A stretch of 64,000 bases of DNA from Humulus lupulus (GCF_963169125.1 NC_084794.1:76047665-76111664), one strand, 5' to 3'. Shown: positions 43,557 through 56,874, counted from the stretch's first letter. Numbers and translations are program-made. The notes: generated from the letters alone by a model not told the origin.

Positions 43557-46277
43557 TGTAACACCCCAACTCCAGGGACCGCTACAGTGCACATTGCAAA
43601 CAGTGCTAAACTCGCTAATCGAGTCGTTTGGCCATAAACGTGTAACTAAGTGTGATTAGCGATTTAGGGGTTAAAAACTTTGGTTAAGATCGTTTACTGT
43701 ATACATTGGGATCCCAAAAATATAATTTCAGGGTTTATTACACGAAAGTGTTTACAACAGGCCGTTCTAAGCGGCAAAACAGGTTTCAGCCCTAGTTCCA
43801 CTTTCAAACCTCGCCCAAGTATTGGTCGAGCAGCTGCATATGTACACGTCATCACCTAAGCTCTCCAACTCAAGGATGGTCCAGCTTCCTTTTTCCCTTA
43901 CCTGCACCACAAAGCACCCGTGAGCCGAAGCCCAGCAAGAAAACTCATATGCTCATAAACAGTCATATCATGATTTCAAACCATATCTGGCATGCCTAGC
44001 ATTCATAGCTCTATTCAGCATGAAAATGAATTCAAACAGATGCTGGAGTATCCAGGATAAGAAATCTTGACCTTCTGATTGGAGGACTATCAAGTCAATC
44101 CTAATCAGATGAGTGTCGTAACACTAGAGGTTCCGATAAACCATGCTGAGTGACCAACAAGCAAGTCACTAGGGGCCCCAGTGCCCAAGCCATGCATATG
44201 ATGATCAAAAAGATCATACAGAGCAAATAGCCCTGATCAAACGAGTGAATATCACTTGAGGTTCTAGTAAACCATACTGGGTGACTGACAACCAAGTCAC
44301 TAGGGCCCAGTGCCCATTTCCCGCAATGGCTCTACATGGCTAGCCCTTGGCTAGATAAATGCTTGTTTATATTCATCGAACTTGAGGTCGGTCTTGCATT
44401 AATGCTCTTTGAGTCATTCAATGCAGAGGGTCGATTAGGTCCAATCGACATAGCTTGCACTACACACTAGGGTTGTCATGACTAGTGAATTAGCACAATG
44501 TGACCAGTGCCCAGTACCACTGCCAAACCTGACTAGTAAGTCACGGCTTCACAGTTGATACTAACACCTTTGCCAAATCTGACTAATTAGTCAGTGCTTG
44601 ACCAGTGCCCAACACCACTGCCGAACCTGACTAGTGAGTCACGGCTTCACAGTTGATACTAACACCTTTGCCAAATCTGACTAATTAGTCAGTGCCATGC
44701 ACAAGTAAGCAATGCTAACAATGTGTATCATATGCCAATTATCCAAGAACAGGGCATTCAGCATGCTTACTAAGCAGTTGCTAGCACAATTATAATCCTG
44801 CACAAACACAGAGACTCAAGCTCTGTCCATTCTCATACTCATCATTCATGGCATGCCCTAATCACATGTTTCTCATGCATCACATGCATCACACTTAATC
44901 ACCCAGCACGCCTCAGTAATAATCATATGCAAATGGGCAAGATTTCCAAGCATTCATTATGCTATCAATGTTTACATTTAAACATCCAACATGCATCAAA
45001 CATAACCATGCATGTCACATATGAGGTGCAGTTTTCTTACCTTGGGTCCAAGCACAGGTTACCAACAAACGAGCCACAAGAACGATCCCGATTCCAAGCC
45101 TCTAGTGATAACCTAGTCACAACCATAATATAAAACCTCATCAAAATGAGTAAATAAATACTTCCAAACCTAACCCAAGCCTCCGAGACATCGAATCCCA
45201 CTCAACTAAGTAGTAGGATCGATCACAGGCCCTTAGAGCTAAGTTTCCATCACAAAAACACACTTTTGGGCAATTTTTCCTTTAAGGGCCGCGGCCCTAC
45301 ATGGCCATGCCGCGGCCCGCCCCCCTGGCAGAGCCTCCTCCATCTTCTTCAAGCTAGGGCCACGGCGCCCAAGAACAGGGCCGCAACCTCGCACCTGCCA
45401 CTTTTCTTCGTTTTTTCCATTTTAAAACCTTCCAAAAACCCATCCAAACATTTACAAATCATCAAATCAAATTTCCCAAACTCCCCAATGGTCCAAAACC
45501 ACCAAAACCCAAGGCTCAAACAAACTAAAAACCCAACGATTCACAAAATCCAATTCAAGCTTAAAAACTTTTAAATACTTAAAACTTAAACTTGAATTAC
45601 CTCTGATTGAGTTGTTTCCAACTAAATCCTCTAGTTAATAAGCTTCTAATTCTCCTTAGGATTGCTATGCCTCAATCCTTGCTTGATTCCGAGTCCTAGA
45701 ACTCAAGATACCTTCGAAAAAGCGATCGGGAAACGAAAAGGGAACTTTTAGGGAGAGAGAACGTATAGAACATTCTTTTTATTCTCTTAAAAGGTTACTT
45801 CAAGCTTAAGTAGCTTCCAATAAAACCTAATGCTTGGGGTCCCAAAAACACCCCCGGGGACAAAATAGCCAAAACCTCCGGAATTTCCCCCTGATCTTAC
45901 TAACTCCTAATTTATCACCAAATATTAATTCCCATTACCCAATAACCCGGTTATGCTCTAAATACCCCTTGACTTCAAGTCAAGCTTAAATCCCGTTGTG
46001 ACCTTCCCACTAGCTTACCTCCTAGGATCGTCTTGTGCTGGGTAACCCTGGCATAACCAAATAATAAAAAAGCACCACACCCATTTCACATATATGCCAA
46101 AAATGCCCGAAATGGCCAAAATATGAAAATCACCCAATTAATCACAAATGGGTTCACATGCATATTTAATACACCTAAACATGCATATTATCATTTAATA
46201 ATACAATAAATCAATTATGGCCCTCCCGGCCTCCTAATCAAGGTCCTGAACCTTATTAGGGAATTTGGGGCACTACA
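43557..46277 (-). mobile_element. Solo LTR of the long chromovirus family, copy L4
   Basis: 2721 bp. Plus-strand ends are TGTAACACCCCAACTCC and GGGGCACTACA. It has the exact 5-bp duplication TTAAT at 43552-43556 and 46278-46282. It is more diverged than L1, L3 and L6 and carries extra repeat copies, including the 98-bp pair at 44502-44698. Confidence 0.9.
44502..44698. repeat. 98-bp tandem pair inside L4
   Basis: Two nearly identical units starting at 44502 and 44600. Each ends with the perfect palindrome TGACTAATTAGTCA. Confidence 0.85.
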
Positions 46278-47151
46278 TTAATTCTCTCGTAGGCATACAA
46301 GATCATTTTCTCATAAATGAAAATGGAATTTTCTGATATTTATACAAATTATTCAGACAATAATTATAACATTCAAATATAATAAAATTGTACTTTCATT
46401 TATATCAATAAAATGTCTTTCCAGATCATTTTTAGGGCATAAACCCTAAAAAGTCATGCTCACACACGTTCAACGCACAACAATTAGTGAAACACTGGAA
46501 AGCTTGGGATGGAAAACATATCTTGAAAAGGAAATAAGCAACCACTATGTACTAAGCACCTGGACATGTACGGGGCGTACGATCCTGGTAAGCAGGTCAG
46601 ATGTAGACCCTGACATCCGTAACAGATAAGTAGTTGTGGTACAAATTAGTACAAAGAATGGTAACACTACCTATGCACCCCTAGCATGGTCCAAGTCCGA
46701 CCACCACTATCTCAATACCACTACTCTTTGCACCCTGACACCTGCAACACCTCAAAGTACTATGTTGTCCCTTTGGGACCACCATGTATTAGGAGCCATT
46801 AAACTTTCCTATAAATTGATCTTCACCCCTCAAGCAAAGGTGTTGGAAGAATTCATTGTAAACTCAAGCAATTAAGCAATATACAGGATTTTTCTCTCAA
46901 TTGTTTCTCTGCACTTTTTTCTTTGAGATTCTTCTAAGTTTTTTCTCAGCTCTTCATTCTTTTACTACACTTTGAGTTTTTCGACATAACTTTGTTGACA
47001 AGTTCTCTCCATCAACAGTGATCGACACCGACCAAAGACTTTTGACAGCTAAAGTCAAGTAGCTCCCTCTTGATTAGTCAAATTATTGATCTTGGAAACT
47101 CCTAGGTAGCAAACTGCCTATTGGTTAATACCCAAATTGGAAATAATTTTT
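46278..47151 (+). other. LTR-like unassigned sequence
   Basis: 46440-47015 looks like the U3-R-U5 of another LTR: a TATAAATT box near 46812, then ATTCATTGTAAACTCAAGC, T-rich stretches, and CTCCATCAACA near 47014. I could not define both ends or a primer site. The 79-codon open frame at 46636-46875 has no domain. Confidence 0.35.
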
Positions 47152-47855
47152 GGGATATTGGCGGTGATAATACCCAATTTTTTTCAAAATTTACACTTAA
47201 ATACCCAAATATTTTTTTGGCAGTAATAATACCTAAATCTACAATTTTCGTGCAACCGTTAGTACTCACCATTAACTGTCTGCTAAGTATGCACGTGACA
47301 CATTTTATTAGTCTAACAGGTGGAGACAATACCCAAATCTTTTTTGTGGTAATACCTAAATCTAAAATTTTTGTGCAACCATAAGTACTCACCGTTAACT
47401 ACCTATTAAGTATCCACGTGTCACATATGGATCTTGGGATGATTTTAGACGAAATTATTTAAATTCTTTAAATATTATTAAAAAATAATTAATAATATGA
47501 ATTTTGCGATGATTTTGAGTTTCAATTTTAATTTGGGTTGTTTAAAATTTTAGTCCTATTAATTATTTTTTAATAATCTTTTAGATTTTAAAAAAATTGA
47601 AATAATTTTTATAGTATTTAAAGAATTTAGGGATATTAGCGGCAATAATACCCAAATTGTTTCAAAAGTTACACTTTAATACCTAACTTTACGAGTATAA
47701 AAATGTACCATGTCGATATTTAATTAGCAGTTAACGATGGGTACTAACAATTGTACTAAAATTGTAGATTTATGTATTATTACTGCCAAAAAAATATTTG
47801 AGTATTAAAGTATAAATTTTGAAATTTTTTTGGGTATTATCGCCGCCAATATCCC
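47152..47855. mobile_element. Mutator-like TIR element, non-autonomous
   Basis: 704 bp. The left end GGGATATTGGCGG and the right end CCGCCAATATCCC are inverted, and similarity continues for about 120-150 bases (TTTTTTTGGCAGTAATAATA is exact in both arms). A partial direct copy of the left arm starts at 47632 (GGGATATTAGCGG), and part of the arm is repeated near 47330-47420. Flanks ATAATTTTT and TATTTTTTT may be a decayed 9-bp duplication. There is no transposase. Confidence 0.7.
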
Positions 47856-48419
47856 TATTTTTTTATTAATTTAATAAATTTTAAATCAAATATATTTATA
47901 TGAATATATTGAATTATTTTTATTATATATATTTTTTGAGGCATTTGGGGCAATTTTTCAATGTTTGGGGTGAAATTATAACCCCAAATGAGGCATCTAT
48001 TGGAGGAAAATTTTACCATTTGTATTGTAATAGGGATTTTTTTTGGGTGACAATAAAGCAATTGGGTGACACTGTCGCCCCATATGATGGCATATATTTT
48101 CGATGATTATATTTTTTGTATGGGAAAATTCCCAAGCTAAATATTAGATACTTAGTGAGACGATATTCTTTAGGAATCAAAGGTGACATGTTAGAGCATT
48201 TGGGGCGACAAATGTCACCACTAATGGTGTGCACGATAAATAGGCCCAAACCCTTTCTTTCCCCACCAATTTTTCCTGGTATTTCCCTTTTCTCCCAAAA
48301 TGTTTCTCACATTTTCGCAGCCCTAAATCCTTTCATAAAATGAAGCTTCCCATTCCTCCTTCTTCCTTTCTCCATTTCTTCCTTTCTTATTTTTTCCAAC
48401 CATCCTTTAATCTTCCAGG

Positions 48420-49310
48420 TTGTGCCACCGCTATCCCACCTTGTAGCGCCAATGTCCAAGCACCGAGAGAAACATAGAACAACTCCAAGGTAATTTCTTC
48501 TTCCTACCTCTCTCTCTCTCTCTCTCTCTCCCTCTCTCGGTTTTTTTATGTCTCAATTTCTCTCTCTATCTCATGTCTCAATTTCGTATGTTGTTGCCTG
48601 TTACGAGAAAGTAAATGTAAAAGTAATCACAGTGACTTTTTATTACCTTTTTTTTATTTATCTGACATTTTTTCTTATTTTGTTAGGAAAACCCTAAATC
48701 TAAAGAGTTACTGAGTCTTATTGAGAGTTTGAAGGACTTTCACTAACAGAAGAACACAAATGATTTTGTCAACGAGCAGGCGATAGTTGATTACATAATT
48801 TCATTAATTAATTATTTAACATTGAAAATATTTTGGGTTACTTTTTTTTTGTTACTACCGTTGGTTTTGTAATAAAAAAGGCAAGCATCGACCATTTCTT
48901 TTGATTCCCCCACCATGATCAACGAATGAATGATCCTCAAGAATGTATTGAGTCAACAACACGACCACGAGAAGGGTTTGGGGTGAGTAATTGTCAGAGT
49001 CGGGGGACTCAGGCGTTTCCATATCCCCGGCCAACACCCCCTCAAGTATATTTAGTACCAGTGAGTGTGTTCAAAAAGATGGCAACAAGTATGTTGAACA
49101 TGATGAAGTCTTGTGAGAATGAATTAAACTACACAACTTTCGCCTAAGATGCATCCACCTCATGATCCTTAGAGGTGGGTCACTATACAAGAGATGATTC
49201 AGTTTCTTCTTGCTTCAGGCGATGTAAGTGTTAGGCCATCACAACCTCCACCACTGGATCGGCCTATGAAGGAAGATGATGACAAATCTATCGACCTAGG
49301 CTAGACTATG
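48420..49310 (+). pseudogene. Exon-like fragments, possibly CACTA ORF (Transposase_24-like)
   Basis: Three exon-like pieces on the plus strand. The first is 48450-48490 (MSKHREKHRTTP, donor GTAATT). The second begins at about 48688 after TTTTGTTAG: KSKELLSLIESLKDFH, a stop, then NDFVNEQAIVD. The third is 48880-49147 (RPREGFGVSN, VFKKMATSMLNMMKSCENEL). The FVNE block and its spacing recall the Transposase_24 region of plant En/Spm elements, but the match is from memory and short. Stops show decay. A CT microsatellite (48507-48538) lies in the first intron. Confidence 0.3.
48507..48538. repeat. CT microsatellite
   Basis: About 16 CT dinucleotides with one interruption. Confidence 0.9.
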
Positions 49311-49853
49311 ACCCTTCTTTTTAATTTTCTAACATTGTTAGAATAATAAATTTATTATATTATTACTTCTAACTCATAATATTAGTATTTGATGTTTGAA
49401 TTTATGAAGATTTTTATATCAATTTAAATTTCACAAATTAATTATTATTTAAATTTTTTTTTTTATTGGCACGACAAAAGTTGTCGTTAAAAGATAAATA
49501 ATAATAAAATATTTAATTATTTGAATATTAATTGGGGTAACAAAATCTAATAAGTAACCCCTAAAGGCGATCTTCTAAGGAATTTTTGGGGTGACATATT
49601 TAAAATTGTTGCCCTAATTGAGGACTTTTAAATGCAACAATTTTTCAGTATTTTCAACAATTAATATATTTGAAAAGTGTCGCCGCAAAAATGATATAAA
49701 AATGATGAAATAGACAAAAAATTTCCATTGACTTTGTCCATATTTAGGGTGACAGTATCACCCGAAAAGAGGTGCAATAACATCAAAGTAACTGTAGAAA
49801 CACTTTTAGGGTGACAAGTTGCACCTAAAGGCTGTAGAAAATTTCCAATAGTG

Positions 49854-50357
49854 GATGATGTTGAGGAAGAGTAAGAATAGAACACCAGTATAATAAGAAC
49901 CTACGCATATTTTCGCTTGACAGAGTCCAATAAAATATTAGAGTGGAAAAATACAAAATCAAAGCTTATAGATTGTCCAAATTCTCAATTTTCTAGCCTT
50001 TTATAGATGCTTGTGGCTTTCTCTAGTAAGAAAGGGAACTGAGAATGAACAGGTCTTTGAAATTCTCAAGACAAGCAGTTTGTTAATGAATTTCTTAGTG
50101 TCATCTCCCGAGTGCCTTAGGTGCCCAAAATCACCCTTAATTACCTCCAGTACATGATTCCAAACTTTTAGAGTAAGCTTAGATTACCTCATTGTATCAC
50201 TTTAGATCCATAAAAGTCAATTATTAATGCCAACAACAAAAACTCATATTTTCACTTCAACTTAAGTAAAAAACCAATTAAGTATTTTACACCACATTGT
50301 GTAAGCAACTTAACCATTACAATAAATCAATCTCAACAGATGATACTCTAGTCCACT
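49854..50357. other. No feature seen
   Basis: AT-rich DNA with no open frame of note between two transposon-like blocks. Confidence 0.4.
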
Positions 50358-50714
50358 TGGCTATATTACAAAAAATCTTACTTTTAATCACAACAAATTT
50401 GTTGGACTAAAAATGAAAATTTTGGGACTAGAAAAATATACTCATGCTTATGTCACCACTAAAAAGTCTGTTCCTAAAAATATTAGTCACGAATATCAGA
50501 ATTTATTGTTACTGAATGTGTTTTTTGTGATAATAACTTTTATCACTATGTATAATAGGTTGTGACTAAAACTACAATAATAACAACTTTTGACTAAATA
50601 TTACTTTTTAACCCAAAGTAGTTTTTTTTTTTTTTGTGATTAAAAGTGACATCTACTCACAAAAAAATTATATTGTGGCTAAAATGTAGTTGAAGATAAT
50701 TTTTTTTTGTAGTG
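50358..50714. mobile_element. MITE-like element
   Basis: The right end reads CACTACAAAAAAAAATTATC on the minus strand. The motif ACTTTTAATCACAA near 50375 is inverted at about 50627, and GTGATAATAACTTTTATCAC at 50538 is itself an inverted repeat. The left border is a guess (CTATATTACAAAAAATC). Non-coding. Confidence 0.4.
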
Positions 50715-53700
50715 ACCCCAACATCGCTGATGCCATTTAGTTCTCTCCGCACAAATTAAGATACCAAAAATGATTTTGTCATTAGAAATTTGAAATGTTG
50801 ATTTTGTATAAATGTATAAAATTTCAAAAAAGTAATTATAATGTTGTTTGATGAAATTTTATTTTAATTTTGGTCTATTGTTATAATATTAAAATAAAAG
50901 TTATGTGAACAAAAGTACATGCCTGTGTTTAGTAAATTTCTAAAAAAGAAAGTTGTGAAAGACCAAATCAAAAGACAAATTTAGGTGGGTAGCGGCCTCA
51001 CTTCGGCTGTATATATCTTCATCTTTGATTGAATATATCCATAAGAAATAAATAAATACTTAGTAAAATAATTTAGAAGCAAAACAAATAAAAATATTTA
51101 TTATAAACAATAATATTAAAAGATTCATTTACTAAACTATATAAAGATGAGGACATTAGTTATTTTACTAAACTACTCATTCTATTTTTATGAGTAGTTA
51201 ACTAAAATTAGACACTAAATATATTTAGTTGAATTTTACTCATTATTATCATGAGACTTCCCAAATTACCCTTATTTGATCACATGGTTTTAAGTGTTGT
51301 TGTAATGTGTATTATATGTGTCATATTATAGTTAAATTGGAAATGCATCCTAATTGTAGCGTGTTTAAGGAGAAAAAAAAACATGTAATTGAATGGGTAT
51401 AATAGATACAATAATTGAAAATTTGAGTACTAAATTAAAAGTTAAAAATAGTGGGTAAAAATTAAAGTGGATCATTTAAAATAAGTACCGAGTCTAATTT
51501 CCGCTTTTTTATTTACAATAAAGTGGGTTTTACAATTTCTCATGCATTGCAATAGGAAAGAGTTAAGTTCACCTGGCAGGCATCATCAATTTAAAAAGGT
51601 CTTTTAAACTATTAGTGCTTGTACCTAAACATTACTTATAAATTATTTTGACTATTAATTAGGGTGACCGAATCACACATATAGATCTTCATGGTGCTTA
51701 TAATTAAATAATCTTATATATTAATTTAATTAAGTAATCATATAGTGAAAAAGTTGATATTGCATTCTTGCTACGTGGTTTATTATTGTATAAATATTCA
51801 ATTTAAACATAAAATTATATGATAGTTGGTAAATAACCCTCGTTTTTTAACATATTTATAGTTTTCATAATCAAATATTCTTGGTATGACTGTTTTATTA
51901 TTATTATTATTATTGTTACTGTGTTTTAAATAAGAATGTGGGTGATACACACTCAATCAACGTATCTCATTAGTGGTAGGTATTTTTAATTGGAAAGTTG
52001 TGGTGGATTGTCATGCCACTTCTTTGGAAGCTGACATTAAGTAGGAGACTTAGGTTAGGACATAACACAAGAACTTGTGTCGATTCTATTAGGAAGTTGT
52101 ATGTGATCAGGAGTCTTTCTCGGTCTTATATAATTGTCTTTACTTCTCTTATATACTTTATTCTTATTATTAATTATTAATTACATCTCTTTCTGCAATG
52201 TCCCGGTATCTTATTATCTAAGTCTCTCGAATTTTGATTTTGTCTATTCATTCTTTCTCAATTAATTATACAATAAACTTATAGATTATAACTGAATAGA
52301 GATATTGATACATAAAATTTCCAAAAAGAAAAAAATAATCAACTTTAAAAACAATAATAAAAACTTCTTACAAATATTTAAATTAATTTCAGTAATTCAA
52401 ATATGGATTAATTTTTTCTCCATTTAAAATAAATGAGATAATATATATTTATTTAATTATATATAATTATTACTATACAGGTGTATATATTTTTTTAATA
52501 TGGTATTTAAAAAACGTATAACTAATTACATTTAAAAATTATTTTAATTTATAATTGGTCCAAATTAGGACCGATTTTTTTTTTATAATAAAATAGAAAT
52601 AGTTCTTATATACAGTATTCTTATATAAATGTTTTAATATAAATATATCTTCTATATAATAAGTGTCATAACGGAAATTCTTGGTTTTAATGGTTTTTTA
52701 TTTTTTTCGTTAACTTTAATGGAATATTTTTATATATAATAAAATATTATTATATTTAACAGTACATTGTAAATATTATTTAAACTTAAATCAAATTAAA
52801 TAAATAGTTAATTAAACAAATTAAAATATGATATTTTTGAGATATTTTACAATGATAGTTATTTAAAAATAATAAAATCATATGTTGTATAACTTAAATA
52901 AAATTAAACTTTACGTATTAGAATAATATCATATTAAATATATAATAAAATATAATCTACTATCAACTAGGAACAAACCTCTCTTAATAAAATCTAGCAA
53001 CAAACTTAAATTTAAATCAATGTATAATATATAATGTTTTGTTGCCACTACCAAATTCAAAAACTAGAACAAACATAAACTTAAATAAAAATAAATAAAT
53101 GAAATAATTAAAATAAGATATTTTATAATAATTTAAATAATTAAATCATATTTATTTGAAAATAATAATGTCATACATATCATTTTTTTATCTTATAAAT
53201 TTGTGTAATAGTTTATTTTTTATCAAGTGAGGAGAACTCTTTTTCTTCATCAAATTCACCAAAAAAAAAAAACATTGCGAATTATAATAAAAACTAAAAA
53301 TAGTTGATGCATGTATACTACTCTACACTATGATTTTTTCTATTATTATTTTATTCTATTATTAATTTCTTTTTAACTATTATTGTAATTTATATATATG
53401 TCATGTAGTCATGAAAATATATATATCAATGTTGTGTTTAGATGTGATATATGTAGAGATTATTGATATAAATATTTATATATACTATAAAACTGTAGTT
53501 CATTCTATTATATATTAAAAAAAAGTGAATTAATTTTTATTAAAATTATAGATAATGTTTTGTCCTAATTTTTTAATACATTTATGTCATAAAATATATC
53601 AAACATATTTTATTTATTTTTATGATGCTGTTTATTTATTTAAAATTTATATGATAATTCAAAAATAATAAAAATAAATATATATTTGAATAAATATGTT

Positions 53701-54304
53701 TATAATTTTAAATTTTACTTAATATATATATATATAAATAGTTTATGAGACTGATGATTTTATTTTTTTTTTGCAAAAGCGTCAGAACCCTAGTACCCTA
53801 GTGTTTTGTTTTCTTTCTTGAACCAATTGAAAACACAGAAGCACCTGCAGCAATTTGTTGAACAAAATAATCTGTATTAATTTGATTAAACATAAGAGTT
53901 TGGTTGATTTCTTATTTCTTAAAATAGTTAGTGTAGTGCTGCAGTTACTACAACATTGTAATAAGTATAGAAATAAGAGATTGGCTAGTCAAAATCTCAC
54001 AGTCCGTCTTTATAAAATGTACAGATTCAAGTGCACCAATTAAAAAATATATGCCCGGTAGCGAAATTTACAAAAAGTAACAACTTCGTCCCCTCGATAT
54101 ACCCGTTTCGGCCACTTTTCAGTCAATATTCATGAAAATTATCAATAGCAACGAATGAATATGCATGCAAGGTTTGGTTTTCATGTTTATCTGTCTCTCC
54201 AAATTTTTTTATTCATTGTTTATATATTAATACAACTAAAGTTACGTAAAATGATATGCTAATGACATCTTCTTTGGCACACTAATCCATTGATAATATT
54301 AATT
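50715..54304. other. Very AT-rich intergenic sequence
   Basis: No domain in any frame. It contains an ATT-type microsatellite at about 51896-51914, long A/T runs and TA runs near 53729. Open frames are short and rich in Asn, Ile and Lys. A slightly richer stretch near 53780-53860 has no recognisable product. Confidence 0.5.
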
Positions 54305-54654
54305 GGGAAAATATCAGTTTGATCCTTGTGGTTTGTCTGAATATTCGATCAGTCTCCTATATTTTCTTAAATGATATATTGGACCTTATTTTTTACAAAA
54401 TGGATCAAAATAGTACTTTGAGCCAATTTTGGTCAAACTTTATTTCAATATAACCAAAATGTCATTGAATTTCTGATTTAGTGAATTAAATAAATAATTA
54501 AAATAAAAAATCATTTAAATAATATTTTAATTAATTTTAAAAATAAAATTAAGATATACAAAACAAAATACAAATCTAAACTAAAACCTAAAACTATATC
54601 CAATAAAAATAGTCAAATGTTCTCTTTCTTCTTCCATTTCTTCTTTTTGCAGGT
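54305..54654. repeat. Dispersed-repeat-like stretch
   Basis: AATATCAGTTTGATCCTTGT followed by GGTTTGTCTG is of a type common in plant Mutator-like or other dispersed repeats. It ends in a pyrimidine-rich tract and an acceptor-like TTCTTTTTGCAG at about 54653. There is no partner end in the window. Confidence 0.3.
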
Positions 54655-54864
54655 ATGGTTGCCATGGATATGAAACTAGAGAACCCGTTGGAGATGGAGG
54701 CCATGGATATAAAGTTGGAGAACTCACCGGAGATGGAGGACATGGATATAAAGCCGGAGAACTCGTCAGAGATGGAAGAAGACCTAACCACTCTCCTCGT
54801 GTCAATTCCAAGTCCACACTCTCCCCACCCGAAATCTCGAGGCGGCAGGGGCGGCAGCGTCACC
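54655..54864 (+). other. Coding-like fragment with 39-bp minisatellite
   Basis: Three 39-bp units at about 54659-54775 encode a 13-residue repeat (AMDMKLENPLEME, AMDIKLENSPEME, DMDIKPENSSEME), then an Asp/Glu patch and SPHSPHPKSRGGRGG. It follows an acceptor-like site and is GC-rich against its surroundings. It is cut at 54864 by a long-family LTR. It may be an exon fragment of a host gene, or one captured by a transposon. The opposite strand is also open (54581-54863), so strand is uncertain. Confidence 0.35.
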
Positions 54865-56874
54865 TGTGATGCCCCAAAATCCCTAATGAGGTTTATGGTT
54901 GGATTAGAAGATCGGGAGGGCCATAATTGATTTATCTTGCCATTAAATGATTATATGCATGATTATGTGAATTATATTATTATATGATGATAAATGCATG
55001 CATGTGGGTCCACTTTTCATTATAAGGGTATTTTGGTAATTTGGTCTGTTAATGGCATATTTGTATATTTTCATGCATGTTGGTGATTTATGATGAGCCA
55101 ACATTATTATGTGGATATGTTCGAGTTATTCGGCATGAGATGATCTTTGAATGCAAGCTAGTGGTTTGGTCATAACGGGGTTAATTTCGGGGCTCGGGGT
55201 GAGTCTTGGGGTAATTTGATGAATAGTATATTGTCAGGAATTACAGGGTAATGGGATAAAATTTATTAGCATTTGAGAATATTGGGAATAGCGAGAATTG
55301 GAGGACGTTAATTATAATTAACGAGATAGACGGGAAATGACGATTTTTCCCTTGGGGGCTGTTAAGGAAATAAATATGACCTAGGGGCATTTTGGTCATT
55401 TGACCAAGGGATATATTCAACAATAGAAAGTTGTAGAAGGTCATAAGCTGAAGTAAAACAGAGCCTTCCTTCTCCTCTCCCACGATCATGTTTTTCTTCT
55501 TTTTCCTTTGGAATTTTAAAGCTACAATTGAGGATTCAAGCTAGGGAATCAAGCCTTGAGGGTCTAGGATTGTGTTCTACCATTGAAGATGGTTTAATCC
55601 TGAGTTTAAGGTAAGGTTTCAAGTCTTTCTCTGGCTCCTTGCTCTGTTTTTGTGTTAGTTTTGAGGTTGAAGTTTCGATTATAGAAGTGGGAATTTGATG
55701 AGGTTTTAAATGGTTTAAAGCTTGGGTTTTGTGGTTAAACTAGTGGACATGATGTTTTGGTGATTGGTTATGATTTCCTGGTTGATTTGATAAGAGTTTG
55801 ATGAGGTTTTAATGGGAGAAAACAGGGGTTTTTGGCTGATGGGTAGGTAAGGTCATGACGCTAGGTTGGCATGCCGCGGCACAAGGTGCAGACAGAGAAG
55901 AGGCTCACACCTCTGTTTGGTAGGCGAGCCGCGGCATAGTGGAGTAAGGCCGCGACTCTTAAGGGCCTATTTGGATAGAAATGTGTTTCTGTTCTGGGAA
56001 CTCAAACCTTAGGCCTCGGGATTGTTCCTACTATCCGGTTTAGTAGGATTCGACGTCCCGGAGGCTAGGTCTTGGTCTGAGAACCTTTTATTATTCATTT
56101 TATTGATGGAATCCCATATTTTGGTTATGACTAGGTGACCGCTAAGGGACTTAAGGACTAATCGTTCTCGAGGGTCATTATTTTATTATTTCACGCTCGA
56201 ACCAAAGGTAAGAAAACTGCACCCAGTATGCGACATGCATGATTATTGATGAGGCATGTTGAGTGCTCTAAATATGGACATTGATTGCATATTAAATGCT
56301 TAGAAATCTTGCTTACTTGTGAGTGGCACTGACTTATTAGTCAAATCGACAATGGTGTCAGTATTGACTGTGAAGCTGTGACTCATTAGTCAAGTTCGGC
56401 AGTAGTACTGAGCACTGGTCGTATGGTATTGTCTTATGAGTTAAGAACGGTATTATCATGTTTAACGCAAGCCGAAAAGATTAGATCTAATCGACATAAG
56501 CATTATCGTCATAAGCATGAAATGCTTGACCGACCTTAAGTTCGATGAAAACAAAAGCGCTTGTCTAGTCTAAAGGCTAATTACTTAGAGCAAGGACCAA
56601 AAGGCTCAGGTGACTGCATCGTCACATGGCTAAGGGTGCGGAGCCCAAGTTCGTGACTTACTCATCAGTCACTCATCTGATTAGGGCTACATGCCCCAAC
56701 ATGATTATTAGAACTTCGATACCAATTGATAAGGGCTACACGCCCCAGCATGATTATTAGAATCTCGATATTATCTAATTAGGCCTACAAGCCCAGTATG
56801 ATTATCATAATCATTCATTGATATTGTATACATGCAGTAATGAGTTTTCTTGTTGAGCATTGGCTCACGGGTGT
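54865..56874 (+). mobile_element. Long-family LTR, copy L5, 3' part displaced by element E
   Basis: It starts TGTGATGCCCCAAAATCCC after TCACC (probable duplication 54860-54864) and follows the family up to GGCTCACGGGTGT. There E's 3' LTR begins. In L2 the matching text continues GCTATGTGGTGCAGG, so the missing end should lie beyond E, off the window. This is an LTR entered by a relative of itself. Confidence 0.85.

Larger units (their letters stand above)
47880..49853 (+). mobile_element. Decayed CACTA-like element
   Basis: The right end reads CACTATTGGAAATTTTC on the minus strand (49853 leftward). GGGTGACA and its relatives recur near both sides (48045, 48065, 48183, 49590, 49747, 49818), like subterminal repeats. 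The left end is not found, possibly lost beside the MULE-like element. The interior carries exon-like pieces described separately. Confidence 0.45.

Noticed and set aside
44502..44698. CRISPR-like spaced repeats
   Set aside because: Only two long units in a plant LTR with no regular short repeat-spacer pattern.
46636..46875. 79-codon open frame in LTR-like sequence
   Set aside because: No domain, and it lies over a TATA-like promoter stretch.
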